Shown: positions 17,246 to 27,600, counted from the first letter of the stretch. The stretch: 64,000 nucleotides of DNA from Actinomycetes bacterium (GCA_023404955.1 JAEXZY010000143.1:1-64000); one strand, 5' to 3'. The notes: generated from the letters alone by a model not told the origin. Numbers and translations are program-made.

Positions 17246-18250
17246 TTACGCGGAGGCTTGAGCTCCGAGAACCCGCTGGATATCCGGCTTCATCTGCAGG
17301 AGCTGCTGACCCCAGTAGCCCCAAGCGTGCGTGCCCTGCGCGGGGAAGTTGAACACCCCGTTGGTGCCGCCGGCCGCGATGTACTTGTCGCGGAAGCTGA
17401 TGTTGGTCCGCAAGGTGAAGCCCTCGAGGAACTGCGCCGCCATCAGGTTCTGCCCGGCCGTACCGGAGTCGAGGTCCGACGGGGTACCCGTGCCGCAGTA
17501 GACCCAGACGCGGGTGTTGTTGGCCACCAGCTGGTTGATGTTCACCATCGGATCGTTGCGCTTCCACGCCGGGTCCGACGACGGTCCCCACATGCTCTCG
17601 GCGTTGAAGCTGCCCGCATCGTTCATCGCCAGCCCGATCAGCATCGGCCACCAGCCCTCGGACGGGTTCAGGAACCCGGAAAGGCTTGCCGCATAGATGA
17701 ACTGCTGGGGATGGTAGATGGCAAGGGTCATCGACGCGCTACCGGCCATCGACAGGCCGACGACCGCGTTCCCGGTCCGCGACACGCCACGGTTGGCTTC
17801 CAGCCACGCGGGCAGCTCCTGGGTCAGGAACGTCTCCCACTTGTAGGTGTAGTCCTGGCCGTTCCCGCGGGACGGCTGGTACCAGTCGCTGTAGAAGCTG
17901 GACTGACCGCCGACCGGCATGATCGTCGACAGGCCCGACTGGTAGTACCACTCGAACGCCGGGGTGTTGATGTCCCAGCCGTTGTAGTCGTCCTGGGCGC
18001 GCAGACCGTCGAGCAGGTAGACGGCGTGCGGGCCGCCACCCTGGAACTGCACCCGGATGTTGCGATTCATGGACGGGGAGAACACGTCCAGGTATTCGAC
18101 CGGCAGCCCCGGACGGGAGAACGCGTTGGCAGTCGCCGTTCCCCCGACGAAGCCGATCAGCCCGGGCAGCGTGGCGACGGCCAGGGCGACAACCGCCATC
18201 CGGCGCAGCCCCATTCTCGCGGAGCCTCGAAACTTCTCTTTCCACTTCAT
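17246..18250 (-). CDS. fbpC: Antigen 85 complex mycolyltransferase, FbpC-like
   Basis: A 334-aa exported enzyme that transfers mycolic acid between trehalose monomycolates or onto arabinogalactan in the cell envelope. A signal peptide ends at ATANA, giving a mature start FSRPGLPVEYL. The triad is Ser167 (GLSMAG), Glu276 (FLEG) and His308 (GTHAW); Cys252 is the Ag85C Cys209 equivalent. QGGGPHAVYLLDG and SGFLNPSEGWWP are Ag85C-type, and the two Cys of the Ag85A/B disulfide loop are absent, as in Ag85C. A 5-residue insertion precedes the Glu. ATG 18250 is used; a TTG at 18262 after AGGAAGG is an alternative. A 193-bp region upstream holds its promoter. Confidence 0.93.
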   Translation of the reverse strand: MKWKEKFRGSARMGLRRMAVVALAVATLPGLIGFVGGTATANAFSRPGLPVEYLDVFSPSMNRNIRVQFQGGGPHAVYLLDGLRAQDDYNGWDINTPAFEWYYQSGLSTIMPVGGQSSFYSDWYQPSRGNGQDYTYKWETFLTQELPAWLEANRGVSRTGNAVVGLSMAGSASMTLAIYHPQQFIYAASLSGFLNPSEGWWPMLIGLAMNDAGSFNAESMWGPSSDPAWKRNDPMVNINQLVANNTRVWVYCGTGTPSDLDSGTAGQNLMAAQFLEGFTLRTNISFRDKYIAAGGTNGVFNFPAQGTHAWGYWGQQLLQMKPDIQRVLGAQASA

Positions 18251-18443
18251 AACGGCAACCAACCCACCTTCCTGTACAAGTTCTTCCATATCGCGCAAAC
18301 GTGCCGTCGTGTGCATTCGCCATGGAACACGGTCGGCCCTCACGATCAGCTGTCCGACACAGTCATTCGCGGTCGCGGTTGGCTAACGATTACGACTCGG
18401 CGCAGTGACCAACGCCGCCGCCCTGTCACACTCGGGAGCACAG

Positions 18444-18875
18444 ATGAGTACTCACGACGCCGACACGTTCGACCTGGCGCGCTTCACCGACGCCCAGGCC
18501 GGGGTCTACGAGACGGTGCTGGCCGAGCTGCGCGCCGGCCGCAAACGCAGCCACTGGATCTGGTTCGTGTTCCCGCAGCTGCGCGGCCTCGGGCACAGCG
18601 CCACGGCCTTCCGCTTCGGCGTGACCTCGCTCGAGGAAGCCACGGCGTATCTGCACCACCCCGTCCTCGGGCCGCGTCTGCTGGAGTGCGCCGGCCTGCT
18701 GCTGACCCATCGCGGCCGCACGGCCCGCGACATCCTGGGCTATCCCGACGATCTGAAGGTGCGGTCGTCGATGACGCTGTTCGCCTGCGCGGGTGGCGGG
18801 TCGGTGTTCACCGACGTGTTGGACGCCTTCTATGGCGGCGAGCAAGACGCGGCGACGCTCGAGTTGCTGCGTTGA
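18444..18875 (+). CDS. DUF1810 family protein (Rv1873-like)
   Basis: A 143-aa cytosolic protein with the DUF1810 signature (TFDLARFTDAQ, RKRSHWIWFVFPQLRGLG, SSMTLFACAG). From memory the M. tuberculosis member Rv1873 has a solved helical structure but no assigned activity. ATG 18444 with GGGAGC upstream gives the family start. It converges on the GH13 gene with a 1-bp gap. Confidence 0.85.
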   Translation: MSTHDADTFDLARFTDAQAGVYETVLAELRAGRKRSHWIWFVFPQLRGLGHSATAFRFGVTSLEEATAYLHHPVLGPRLLECAGLLLTHRGRTARDILGYPDDLKVRSSMTLFACAGGGSVFTDVLDAFYGGEQDAATLELLR

Positions 18876-18876
18876 T

Positions 18877-20181
18877 TCAGCGCGGCTCGAGGATGAGCCA
18901 ACCGTGGGGCGGCACCGCGGTCTCGGTGACCGTCTCCGCGGGCGGGGCACCGGAGCCGGCGACCACCTCGGCCTGGCCGAAACCGAAGTCGCGCAACGCT
19001 ATTGGCATCGGCTCATCAGCGACATTGAGGGCGACCAGCAGCGTGTCGTCGCCGCTGCGGGACGCGTAGACGTAGCCGGTGTTGATCACCTGCAGTGGGG
19101 CGGTCCGCGCGGTGTGCAGCCACGGGTGGCGGCGACGCAACCCGATCAGGTGCTGGTGCGCGCGCAGCACCTGGTGCCCGTGCTCGCCCACACCTTCGAG
19201 CGGAGAACCGAATTCGGGCCGCACCGCATCGTCGCCGCCGAAGCGTTCCTCTTTCACCCCGCGGTAGGCGACTTCGTCGCCGGCGTAGATGCTCGGCGTG
19301 CCGCCGGTGGTCATCAGGATCACCAGGGCGTGGTCGACGTGATCGGGGTTGTCCAGCTGGCTCGCGATGCGGGTCACGTCGTGGTTCCCGATGAACGTCA
19401 TCGGCACGAAGGCGTCGAGGAATTCGTTGTGCCGCTTGAGCGCCCAGTCGAGTTCGTGCAGATTTGCGTCGTTGAGGCTGCTCCAGATCGCCTTCCAGAG
19501 CTCGTACTGTGTCACCGAGTCGAAGCCGGATTCCTTCACGCGCGCCACGTAGTCGCCGTGGATGACCTCGCCGACGAACCACGCGTCCGGGTGCCGGTCG
19601 CGCACCTGCGGCAGAACCTGGGCCCAGAACTGGTCGGGCACCGCGTACGCAGCGTCCAGCCGCCACCCGTCGGCGCCGCGCCGGAGCCAGTGGCACATCA
19701 CGTCGACGACGTAGTCGACGACCTCAGGGCTGCGGTGGTTGAGCGCGATGAGACCGCCGTGGCCCTCGAACGTCGCGAACTCGCCGCGCCGCGACCGGAA
19801 CCACGAGCTGTCGCCACCAGCCTGTGCTTCGAGGTAGCGAGGGAAGTCGGTGCCGACATGGTTGAACACGCCATCGAGCAGCACCCGCAGTCCCCGGTCA
19901 TGAGCTTCGGCCACCAGGTGGTCGAAGTCGCCGTCGTCACCGAGGCGTCCGTCGATGCGGTAGTGATCGGTGGTGTCGTACCCGTGGGTCTGCGAGGCGA
20001 ACACCGGTCCGAGAGCGACGCCGGACGCCCCGAGGTCGCGCGCGTAGTCGAGCCAGTCCACGATCCGTCGGAGCCGGTGTTCGTCGGGCCCCGGAGGCGG
20101 ATCGGCCGGATGTGCGCCGACGAAGCCGAGGGGATAGACGTGCCACCAGATGGCGTGGGTGACCCAGTCCGGTTCGCTCAT
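18877..20181 (-). CDS. Alpha-amylase family (GH13) glycoside hydrolase
   Basis: A 434-aa single TIM-barrel GH13 enzyme. The conserved regions are visible: DGVFNHVG (region I), DGWRLDAAY with the nucleophile Asp (II), FVGEVIHGDY with the acid/base Glu (III) and FIGNHDVTR with the transition-state Asp (IV). No signal peptide, so it is probably cytosolic and acts on short alpha-glucans or disaccharides. ATG 20181 begins MSEPDWVTHAIWWHVYPLGFVGA, where the fold starts, and overlaps the upstream stop by 4 bp (ATGA). Confidence 0.88.
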   Translation of the reverse strand: MSEPDWVTHAIWWHVYPLGFVGAHPADPPPGPDEHRLRRIVDWLDYARDLGASGVALGPVFASQTHGYDTTDHYRIDGRLGDDGDFDHLVAEAHDRGLRVLLDGVFNHVGTDFPRYLEAQAGGDSSWFRSRRGEFATFEGHGGLIALNHRSPEVVDYVVDVMCHWLRRGADGWRLDAAYAVPDQFWAQVLPQVRDRHPDAWFVGEVIHGDYVARVKESGFDSVTQYELWKAIWSSLNDANLHELDWALKRHNEFLDAFVPMTFIGNHDVTRIASQLDNPDHVDHALVILMTTGGTPSIYAGDEVAYRGVKEERFGGDDAVRPEFGSPLEGVGEHGHQVLRAHQHLIGLRRRHPWLHTARTAPLQVINTGYVYASRSGDDTLLVALNVADEPMPIALRDFGFGQAEVVAGSGAPPAETVTETAVPPHGWLILEPR

Positions 20182-20657
20182 CGCCGAAAAGCTCTCTCGT
20201 ACAACGCTTTCATCGTGTCGGCCAGCTCGAGGGCGGGCCCGTCGACGGGCACCCCCGGGGCGACAGCGCTGACCGGGAGGGCGGCGACCGGTGGCGCCGG
20301 CGCGTCCCATGCCTGTAGCCAGCCCGTCAGTTGCGCTGACGACGCCGCGTAGACGATGCGGCCGAGGCCGACCCAGGCGTGGGCGGCCGCGCACATCGGG
20401 CAGTGCTCACCGCTGGTGTAGACGGTCGCCTCGGCACGTTCCTGCGGGGTGAGATGCTCGACCGCCCACAGCGCGATCGCCAGCTCCGGATGCCGGGTGG
20501 CGTCCCCGCCTGCGACGTGGTTGTGATCGGAGAAGAGCACCTCACCGTCGCCGTCCACCAGAATCGACCCGAAGGGTTCGTCACCCGCCTCGAGCGCCTG
20601 CCGGGCGAGGTCGACGCATCGACGCAGGCGATCGACGTCCACGGCGCTGAGAGACAC
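20178..20657 (-). CDS. Nucleoside deaminase family protein
   Basis: A 159-aa zinc deaminase (CMP/dCMP fold). The first motif reads HPELAIA instead of the usual HAE, keeping the His ligand and catalytic Glu; the second is EHCPMCAAAH. It resembles the guanine/cytosine deaminase group. Translational coupling to the GH13 hydrolase (ATGA) is unusual, with no obvious shared pathway. ATG start at 20657. Confidence 0.75.
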   Translation of the reverse strand: MSLSAVDVDRLRRCVDLARQALEAGDEPFGSILVDGDGEVLFSDHNHVAGGDATRHPELAIALWAVEHLTPQERAEATVYTSGEHCPMCAAAHAWVGLGRIVYAASSAQLTGWLQAWDAPAPPVAALPVSAVAPGVPVDGPALELADTMKALYERAFRR

Positions 20658-20666
20658 AGGCGAAGT

Positions 20667-22328
20667 CTACGCATCCAGGCGGCACGCACACGACGCACGG
20701 ATCGGCACGTCGGCGCGGGCGGCCGCGAGTTCGAGCTGGCGGGCGATGATCGCCGCCTCCGCGTCGCGGCCCAGCCGCGTCAGGCACTCGTGGTAGCCGT
20801 GCAGGCTCCACACGTTGCCCGGGTGCTGGCACGAGCGGGCCAGGGTCGGATCGAGACCGAGGTCGGCGGCATAGACGCCGGCGGCCTCCTCGACACGGCC
20901 CTGTTCGAGCAGCAGGGCGCCGTAGGCGTGCCGGGTGGGCTGCATCCAGCCCCACGGCTCGTCATAGGGCAGCGCGTCGTCCAGCGCGATCGCGCGGCGC
21001 AGATGCGCGAAAGCATCCTCGAACTCCCCAGCGCGATAGGCGATCTCGCCGTCGAGCATGGCCGCCGCGACCGCCAGGATGTCGCGGCTGGTGTTGTTGA
21101 ACAGGTAGCGGCTCTCCGGGATCTGCGCATAGGCCAGGGTGAAGGCCTCCCGCTCGGCGTGCGCTTCGGCGAGCCCCCCGGTTGCGGCGAAGGCGACGCC
21201 GCGGCCGTAGTGGATTGTCGCCGTGGTGGTGCAGTAGAGGTCGGGGTCCTCCGGTAGCGGCATGGCGATCAGGTCGTCCCACCGCCCGAAGCGCACCAGC
21301 ACGTGCACGCGCAGCGGCACGAACGCTTCCAGCCAGTCCGCCATCGGCGGCGACGGGATGCGCAGCAGCTCCGGGGTCAGCTGCGCCGACAGTTCGTCAG
21401 CGGCCCACAGCGCCGTGGCGTAGTTGGCCTCGAACATCGCCGAGTAGACGACGAAGTGCAGGTTGTGGGCGCGGTAGAGCGAGTAGAAGTTCAGCGGCCC
21501 CGACCGTTCGACGAAGCGCCGATCCACCTGTACCGCAGCGAGATTGGCGACAACGGAGTCGTGGTAGTTGCCGCAGAGCACGTCGATGTGGCTGGGCATG
21601 TGTTGCAGGTGGCCCGCGTCGGGCACCAGACCGCGCAGCAGGTCGGCGGCCGGCAACGCCTTCTGCGGTGTCGTCGACATCTCCATCGCGTGCACGTACA
21701 GGTGCAGGATGCCGGGGTGTGCGCGTCCGGCCGGCGTGGCGAGTGCCGCGTCGAGGATGTCCAGGGCCTCGACGACCCGCGAGCCGGGCGCGGGTTCACC
21801 GGTGCGGCTGTCCCACAGCGCCCACGCGGTGATGTTGAGCAGCGCGTCGGCGGTCAGTGCCGCGACGTCGACATCGCCGGGATGGGCCCGCGCCAGCGCG
21901 GTCATCGCGTCGGCGTAGTCGGCGTGACCGGCCTGCAGCGCGTCGGCGTCGTCGGGATCGTCGGTGGGGAATCGCGCCGTCAGCGCGTCGATCAGGCCGC
22001 GCTCGACCGCACTCGCACGTCCGTCGGCGGCTCGGGCGAGTTCGGCGCGGGCCCGCGTCACGGAGGCGGTGAGGTCGACCGGGTCGAAGGCCTCCCACGC
22101 CTTGTTGTAGTTGGGGCCGATCGCGTAGGCGATGCCCCACCGCGCGAACGCGAAGTCCGGATCGAGGGCGAGCGCGCGCTCGAAGCACGCGATCGCCTCT
22201 TCGTGGTTGAACGCGTAGGCCCACACCATGCCCCGGTCGAACCAGGTCTGCGCCTCCGGCGAGGGCGTCTCAGTCGGCCGACGATAGGAGCCGAGGTCGT
22301 AGTACGGCTCGATCGGCGATGCGCTCAT
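20667..22328 (-). CDS. TPR-containing protein of unknown function
   Basis: A 553-aa protein with tetratricopeptide-like repeats. The N-terminal region has a clear TPR (AYAFNHEEAIACFERALALDPDFAFARWGIAYAI) and more helical pairs follow. No membrane segments or catalytic motif were recognised; such proteins usually act as scaffolds. ATG 22328 was chosen; a GTG at 22337 is in frame. Its start lies inside the 3' end of the upstream membrane-protein gene, a 59-bp same-strand overlap in a different frame. Confidence 0.75.
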   Translation of the reverse strand: MSASPIEPYYDLGSYRRPTETPSPEAQTWFDRGMVWAYAFNHEEAIACFERALALDPDFAFARWGIAYAIGPNYNKAWEAFDPVDLTASVTRARAELARAADGRASAVERGLIDALTARFPTDDPDDADALQAGHADYADAMTALARAHPGDVDVAALTADALLNITAWALWDSRTGEPAPGSRVVEALDILDAALATPAGRAHPGILHLYVHAMEMSTTPQKALPAADLLRGLVPDAGHLQHMPSHIDVLCGNYHDSVVANLAAVQVDRRFVERSGPLNFYSLYRAHNLHFVVYSAMFEANYATALWAADELSAQLTPELLRIPSPPMADWLEAFVPLRVHVLVRFGRWDDLIAMPLPEDPDLYCTTTATIHYGRGVAFAATGGLAEAHAEREAFTLAYAQIPESRYLFNNTSRDILAVAAAMLDGEIAYRAGEFEDAFAHLRRAIALDDALPYDEPWGWMQPTRHAYGALLLEQGRVEEAAGVYAADLGLDPTLARSCQHPGNVWSLHGYHECLTRLGRDAEAAIIARQLELAAARADVPIRASCACRLDA

Positions 22329-23325
22329 ACCCGGCACGATAATTCAGTCGCACGGCCGTGGCGGCGATTGCCAGCACACAGCCCACCGTGGCCCACACCC
22401 CGAGCGTCGCCAGGCCGCTTGCAGCGCCGTGGCCGTCGAAGTAGGAGATGCTGCGCAGCAACGAGACTCCGGACCCCTGCGGCACGATCGCCGTGAAGGT
22501 CGAGTAGAAGCCGGACAGCAGCGGGCGGCCGACGGGCCCGGCCGCCGCGGCGTTGCCGACGACGACCAGGAACAGCCCGAGGAGCACCGACGCGGCGGTG
22601 CCGAACGCGGCCGCGACGCCGGTCACCGCACCGCCGACAGCCATCGCATAGAGCCACAGCGCACCAAATACCTGCCAGGAGTGTCCGACCAGCGCACTGA
22701 GGATCCCGTCGGCGTAGACGGTCACGGCACCGGCGAGCACGGCGGAGAACGCCGAGAGCGACAGCGTGCGCAGTGCGAGGGTCCGCGGGCTGCGCACCGG
22801 CCCCATCAGCCGACCGAGTATCGCGGCGCCGAGGGAGGCACCGATCGACAGGAAGATGACCGCGTAGAACTCGACGGTGCCGGAGGGATCACCGGTTGAC
22901 GTCGGTGCGACGTCGGTGACGACGACGGGCAGGCCGGCACGGTCGGCGACGGTGCGCCCCACGGTCTCGGCCGCCGCGGCCACGCTGTGCCCGCCGCCGC
23001 CGGCGACGTAGACGGCGAGCTGATGCTCGGGCGTGACGGCGAACGCGGTGTCGGCGCGGCGCTCGAAGACTTCGCGGCGGGCAGCGTCGGCATCACCGAC
23101 CTGGTTGACCTGCAGCGCATCCTGCGCGCGCAGCCCGTCGACGATCGGCGGCGGAGCGGACACCGCAACGGTCATGTGGTGCAGCGTCGGCTTGGCGAAC
23201 GCACCGGAGTAGCTGGCGACCATCGCGATCACGAACACGGTCAGGCCGGCCAGTGCCAGCACGACGGTGCGGATCGCGGATCGGTCACGCGCAGCGGGCT
23301 TTTCGGGGGTGTGATGCTTGCCCAT
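22270..23325 (-). CDS. ABC-2/SNG1-like membrane protein (predicted efflux component)
   Basis: A 351-aa protein with one N-terminal membrane helix (about residues 20-42), an extracytoplasmic domain of about 110 residues, and five to six C-terminal helices. This layout matches the YhgE/Pip and DUF3533 (SNG1) group of ABC-2-like proteins, often paired with TetR regulators and implicated in efflux. No ATPase gene is adjacent. ATG 23325 overlaps the TetR stop (TGATG); a GTG three bases earlier is possible. Regulation by the neighbouring TetR protein is inferred. Confidence 0.7.
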   Translation of the reverse strand: MGKHHTPEKPAARDRSAIRTVVLALAGLTVFVIAMVASYSGAFAKPTLHHMTVAVSAPPPIVDGLRAQDALQVNQVGDADAARREVFERRADTAFAVTPEHQLAVYVAGGGGHSVAAAAETVGRTVADRAGLPVVVTDVAPTSTGDPSGTVEFYAVIFLSIGASLGAAILGRLMGPVRSPRTLALRTLSLSAFSAVLAGAVTVYADGILSALVGHSWQVFGALWLYAMAVGGAVTGVAAAFGTAASVLLGLFLVVVGNAAAAGPVGRPLLSGFYSTFTAIVPQGSGVSLLRSISYFDGHGAASGLATLGVWATVGCVLAIAATAVRLNYRAGYERIADRAVLRPRLLSSAD

Positions 23326-23921
23326 CACGAGTCCTTTCGATCAGTGGGTGAGATGCTCAGCAGGGCGTCGATGGTGTCGAGCGCGGCCTGCACACGGGCG
23401 GCGAGGTCTGTGGCGTCGGGGTCTTCCATCCAGGAGCGCAGCACCTCCATGAGGCCGCCGACGAGAAACCGGGTGACGGCGTCGACGGACAGCGGCGCGA
23501 TGGTGGAGACGACCGCCATGCCCTGGCCCGCGATCTGTTCGCAGGGGGGCAGCAGCGCAGCGCGGAACATCCTCACGACGTGCTGGGTCACCGTGCTCGG
23601 CACGATGTTGCGATACATCGCGCGGTGCTCGGCCGCGAAGGCGAACAGGTCGGTGATCCGGGTGCGTGGGTCGGCATGGCAGTGAGCGGTCGCGTCGGCG
23701 AAGGCCTGGGTGAAGGCTTGTGAAAAGGCGATGTTGACGGCGTCGTCGCGGTCACGGAAGTGCCGGTAGAACACCTGACGGCTGACCTGGGCGCGAGTCA
23801 CGAGATCACCGACGGTGATCTCGTCGACGGGGCGTTCGTGGGCCATCGCGAATGCGGCCTCGCGCAGACGGGCACGCACCCGTTCGGCGCGGGGATCGGC
23901 GCTGCGGCCACGGTCGGTCAT
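23325..23921 (-). CDS. TetR family transcriptional regulator
   Basis: A 198-aa repressor. Residues about 15-65 form the DNA-binding domain (RLREAAFAMAHERPVDEITVGDLVTRAQVSRQVFYRHFRDRDDAV); the C-terminal part should bind a ligand. ATG 23921 begins the family N-terminus although the frame stays open upstream. A 26-bp palindrome at 23938-23963, 16 bp before the start, is the likely operator controlling this gene, the downstream membrane protein and perhaps the divergent cupin gene. Confidence 0.85.
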   Translation of the reverse strand: MTDRGRSADPRAERVRARLREAAFAMAHERPVDEITVGDLVTRAQVSRQVFYRHFRDRDDAVNIAFSQAFTQAFADATAHCHADPRTRITDLFAFAAEHRAMYRNIVPSTVTQHVVRMFRAALLPPCEQIAGQGMAVVSTIAPLSVDAVTRFLVGGLMEVLRSWMEDPDATDLAARVQAALDTIDALLSISPTDRKDS

Positions 23922-23937
23922 GAGAGGAAGCCTAGGA

Positions 23938-23963
23938 ACTTCGTAGACAATTGTCCACGAAGT
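23938..23963. promoter_or_regulatory. Predicted TetR operator
   Basis: Near-perfect 26-bp palindrome centred at 23950/23951 with 13-bp half-sites ACTTCGTAGACAA and TTGTCCACGAAGT (one mismatched pair). It lies in the divergent region between the TetR gene and the cupin gene. Confidence 0.75.
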
Positions 23964-24033
23964 CGACGGTGATCTTCGGCGCAGCGCAGACGAGGTGTGA
24001 CGCGATCCGGGCTTGGCGGTTACGGTGACGCGC

Positions 24034-24429
24034 ATGATCCGGTGCGTGCGCCTGTGGACGGGTTCCGACGATGCGTCTCACGTGCAGATCGGCCGACTCG
24101 ACCTGCAGCCGGGGCGCAATGACGACCTGGTGTCGTCGAGTTTTCCCGCGGCGTCGGTGACGGTGGAGGAGACGGCGACGGGAGGCACGCTGGCGTGGCA
24201 CACCGCGCCGGTGCGTCAGCTCGTGGTCACGCTGGCGGGCACGCTGCTGTTCACCACGCGCGACGGCGAGCAGTTCCGGCTCTCACCGGGTGACGTGCTC
24301 CTCGCCGAGGACACCACCGGGTCCGGTCACCAGTGGCGCCTCGAAGGCGATGACCCGTGGCGGCGGATGTACGTGGTGCTGGGGGAGCGCGCGTCGGTGC
24401 CGTTCTTGCCCGACACCGCTGCGGACTGA
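24034..24429 (+). CDS. Cupin-fold protein
   Basis: A 131-aa small beta-barrel protein. The second cupin-like motif is visible (TRDGEQFRLSPGDVLLAEDTTGSGHQW), preceded by AWHTAPVRQLVVTLAGTLLF. It has a His but not the full set of metal ligands. Similar short cupins are of unknown function. ATG 24034 chosen; GTG at 24025 is in frame. Divergent from the TetR gene, sharing the operator region. Confidence 0.7.
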   Translation: MIRCVRLWTGSDDASHVQIGRLDLQPGRNDDLVSSSFPAASVTVEETATGGTLAWHTAPVRQLVVTLAGTLLFTTRDGEQFRLSPGDVLLAEDTTGSGHQWRLEGDDPWRRMYVVLGERASVPFLPDTAAD

Positions 24430-24620
24430 CAACGCTGTCTACGACCCCCACCGCGGAGAAGTACGCGATTGCGCCGATGATTCTCGCGACCAGGGCGGCG
24501 ATAGTCGAACCACCCGAACAGTAGCGAGATCATCTTGGACAACAGCTGCTGAGCGGGTCCTGGAACAACTACCATGGCGATCATCGTCGTTCGGCGCAGC
24601 TGAACGCGGACGGGTGGGAA

Positions 24621-27600
24621 ATGAGCGCGCTGCCAACGGGAATCGTGACGCTGCTCCTCGCAGACGTCGAGGGTTCCACGCGCTTGTGGGAGTCACGGCC
24701 CGAAGACATGGCAGATGCCCTGCAGCGGCTGAATGTCGTTGTGGACGATGCCCTCTCGGGCCACGGCGGGATCAGGCCGGTCGAGCAGGGTGAGGGCGAC
24801 AGCTTCGTGGCGGCCTTCTCCCGTGCCACCGCCGCGGTGGCCGCTGCACTGCAGATCCAGCTCAACAGCCCTGAACTGATCCGACTCCGCATCGGACTGC
24901 ACACCGGAGAGGTGCAGCAGCGCGACGAGGGAAACTATGCCGGTCCGGTGATCAACCGGACTGCTCGCCTGCGCGATCTCGCACACGGCGGGCAGACGGT
25001 GCTTTCGGGTGCAACAGAATCCATGGTGCTCGATCAACTACCTGACGGCGCGTGGCTCACCGAACTCGGCGACCATCGGCTTCGAGACCTGCCCCGACCG
25101 GAGCGGGTGCTGCAGCTCTGCCGCGCCGATCTGCCGTCCACATTCCCGCCGTTGCGCACAGCAGATGATCCTGCGCAGCACAACTTCCCGGTGCACCTGA
25201 CGCGATTCATCGGCCGACTCGACGTTCTCGCGGACGTGCGACGGGCTCTGTCTGACCATCGCCTGGTCACGCTGACCGGCGCAGGCGGGATCGGCAAGAC
25301 TCGACTCGCGCACCATCTCGGCCTCGACATGGCGGCCCAATTCTCCCGTGGTGCATGGTTCGTCGATCTTGCCGCGATCAAGGATCCCTCAACCCTGCCC
25401 GTCGCTGTGGCTCGCGCTTTCGGGTTACCCGATCAGCCAGGCCGATCCATCCTCGACGCGCTGGCCCACAGCATCGGCGCACAGTCGACGCTGATGGTGC
25501 TCGACAACTGTGAGCATGTGGTCGATTCCGTGGCGTCGCTGGCGACTACGCTGCTGGGCGCTTGCCCACATCTGGTGATGCTCGCCACGAGCCGAGAGTC
25601 GTTGGGAATGGCGGGAGAAGTGACCTGGCGCGTGCCGTCTCTGTCGCCCGCCGGAGAGGCAGTCGAGCTCTTCATCGATCGAGCCCGACGGGTGCGCCCG
25701 GACCTCGCCCTGAGCGCCGAGGACGTCTCGTCCATCACCGAGATCTGCCGCCGACTCGACGGTATGCCCCTGGCCATCGAGCTCGCCGCGGCCCGGTCCC
25801 GCTCGTTGTCCCTGACCGAAATCGCCGGCGGCCTCCACGATCGCTTTCGATTGCTCACCGGCGGTGCACGCACGGCGGTGCGGCGCCAACAGACCATGCG
25901 CGCGTCGGTCGAATGGTCCTACGCTCTGCTGACCGATTTGGAAAAGGCGCTGTTTCGCCGCTTCGCAGTGTTCGTGGGGGGCTGCGACCTCGCGGCGGCC
26001 GAGGCCGTCATCTCCGCCACCGACATCGACCGCTGGCAGGTGCTCGACCTGATCACGCTGTTGGTCGACAAATCGTTGATCAATGCCGAGGACAGGACGG
26101 GAACGACGCGGTATCGCATGCTGGAGACAGTGCGGCAGTTCGCGTCGGAGCGACTGGCCGAACACGGGGATGCTGAGGCCGTCCGAGACAGGCACTGCGC
26201 CCACTATTGCGGACTAGCCGCACTGCTCGATACGGCGTCTCCCGACATCCATGCGGACCTTGTTCGGGCCGCGACGCAGGAGATGGACAATTACGCGGCT
26301 GCGTTCGTCTGGAGTCGCGACGTCGGGGCTCTCGATCGTGCGCTGCGGCTGGTGTCGTCTCTCCAGCCGGTATGGCTGTGCACGGGCCGCGTCGTGCAGG
26401 GCATGGCCTGGTTCGACGCCGCCCTGGCCGACCGGCAAGTGTCGGGGGTGCCCCGGGGGGTGACGGCCCGAGCGCTGGCCAATCGGGCAATTCTCGCTGC
26501 GCATGTCGTCGAACTCGACTTTTTCGCCCAAGCCCAGCAGGCGCTCGCTGTCGCACGGGAAGTCGGCGATGATCCGCTGGTGGCTCGGGCGCTGATCGCG
26601 TGCGGATCGATCGCGGCGTTCGATCCGGATCTCGCTCTGCCTTATCTGAGCGAAGCGGAGGCACTCGCCAGATCGGCGGGAGATCTGTTGAGCCTCGGGC
26701 AGAGTCTCGCGTTCGCGTCGTACGCCGCGGTGAGTGGAGCGGGAGATCCGGAAGCCGGTCTTCGGTACGGCTCCGAAGGGCGCGATATCGGCGAGGCCGT
26801 CGGCGACCACTCCGCGTACCGGTGGAGTCGGTGGGCCATTGGCGATGCGCTCTACATGAAAGGCGAGTGCGCAGAAGCGATCGACGAGATTCGGGGGTTG
26901 ATCGATATCGCCCAGAAGGCACAGGATGTCCAGGCAAAGGTGGTCGCGCAGATTCTCTTGGTCTACCCGCTGTCGTCGCTGGGCGAGGTGGCGCAGGCGT
27001 GTGAGATCGCCGAGGCCGCTGTCGAAACGTCCACGGCGTTCACTCCGTCGCTGGAAGGCCTGGCTTTCGCGGCGCGGGCGACCGCGGCGCTGGCCGCCGG
27101 GGATGTCCAGACAGCGACGCTGGCCAGCGCCGCCGCAGACGAACGTCTCGGTGCTCAACCCGCATTCGCGACGTTGAGCGCCAACCCCGCGATACTGGTC
27201 GCCCTGATCGGGGGAAGGCACGCCGACGCGCGCACCGCCGCGGATCGAGCCGTTGCCACGCGGCGGGGATGGCATCTCGCGTGTGCCTTGCGCGACCGCG
27301 CGCATGTCCGTCTCGCGGACGGCGAGGTCGAAGAAGCTCGCGGCGACGCGGTCACGGCACTTGCAGAGATCTCGGCGGTACAGGCGTATCAACCGCTCGC
27401 CGACGTCCTGGAGATCCTCGCGATGATCGCCGGGGCAACGGGCCGCCCCGAGGCCGCATGCCGGCTCTGGGGCGCTGCGCACACCCTCCGCGAACGCACA
27501 CGATTGGTCCGCCTTCCTTTCTTCGACGTCGGCCATGAGAGCGCGGTGGCTACTGCGCGGAATACTCTGGGCCAGGCGGCCTTCGACAGCGCCTGGGCCG

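Noticed and set aside
24251..24584. Minus-strand fragments (FGWFDY..., then in another frame VARIIGAIAYFSAVGVV) between the cupin and cyclase genes
   Set aside because: They could be a decayed membrane-protein gene, but each piece is short, frames change, and there is no ribosome site or recognisable family.
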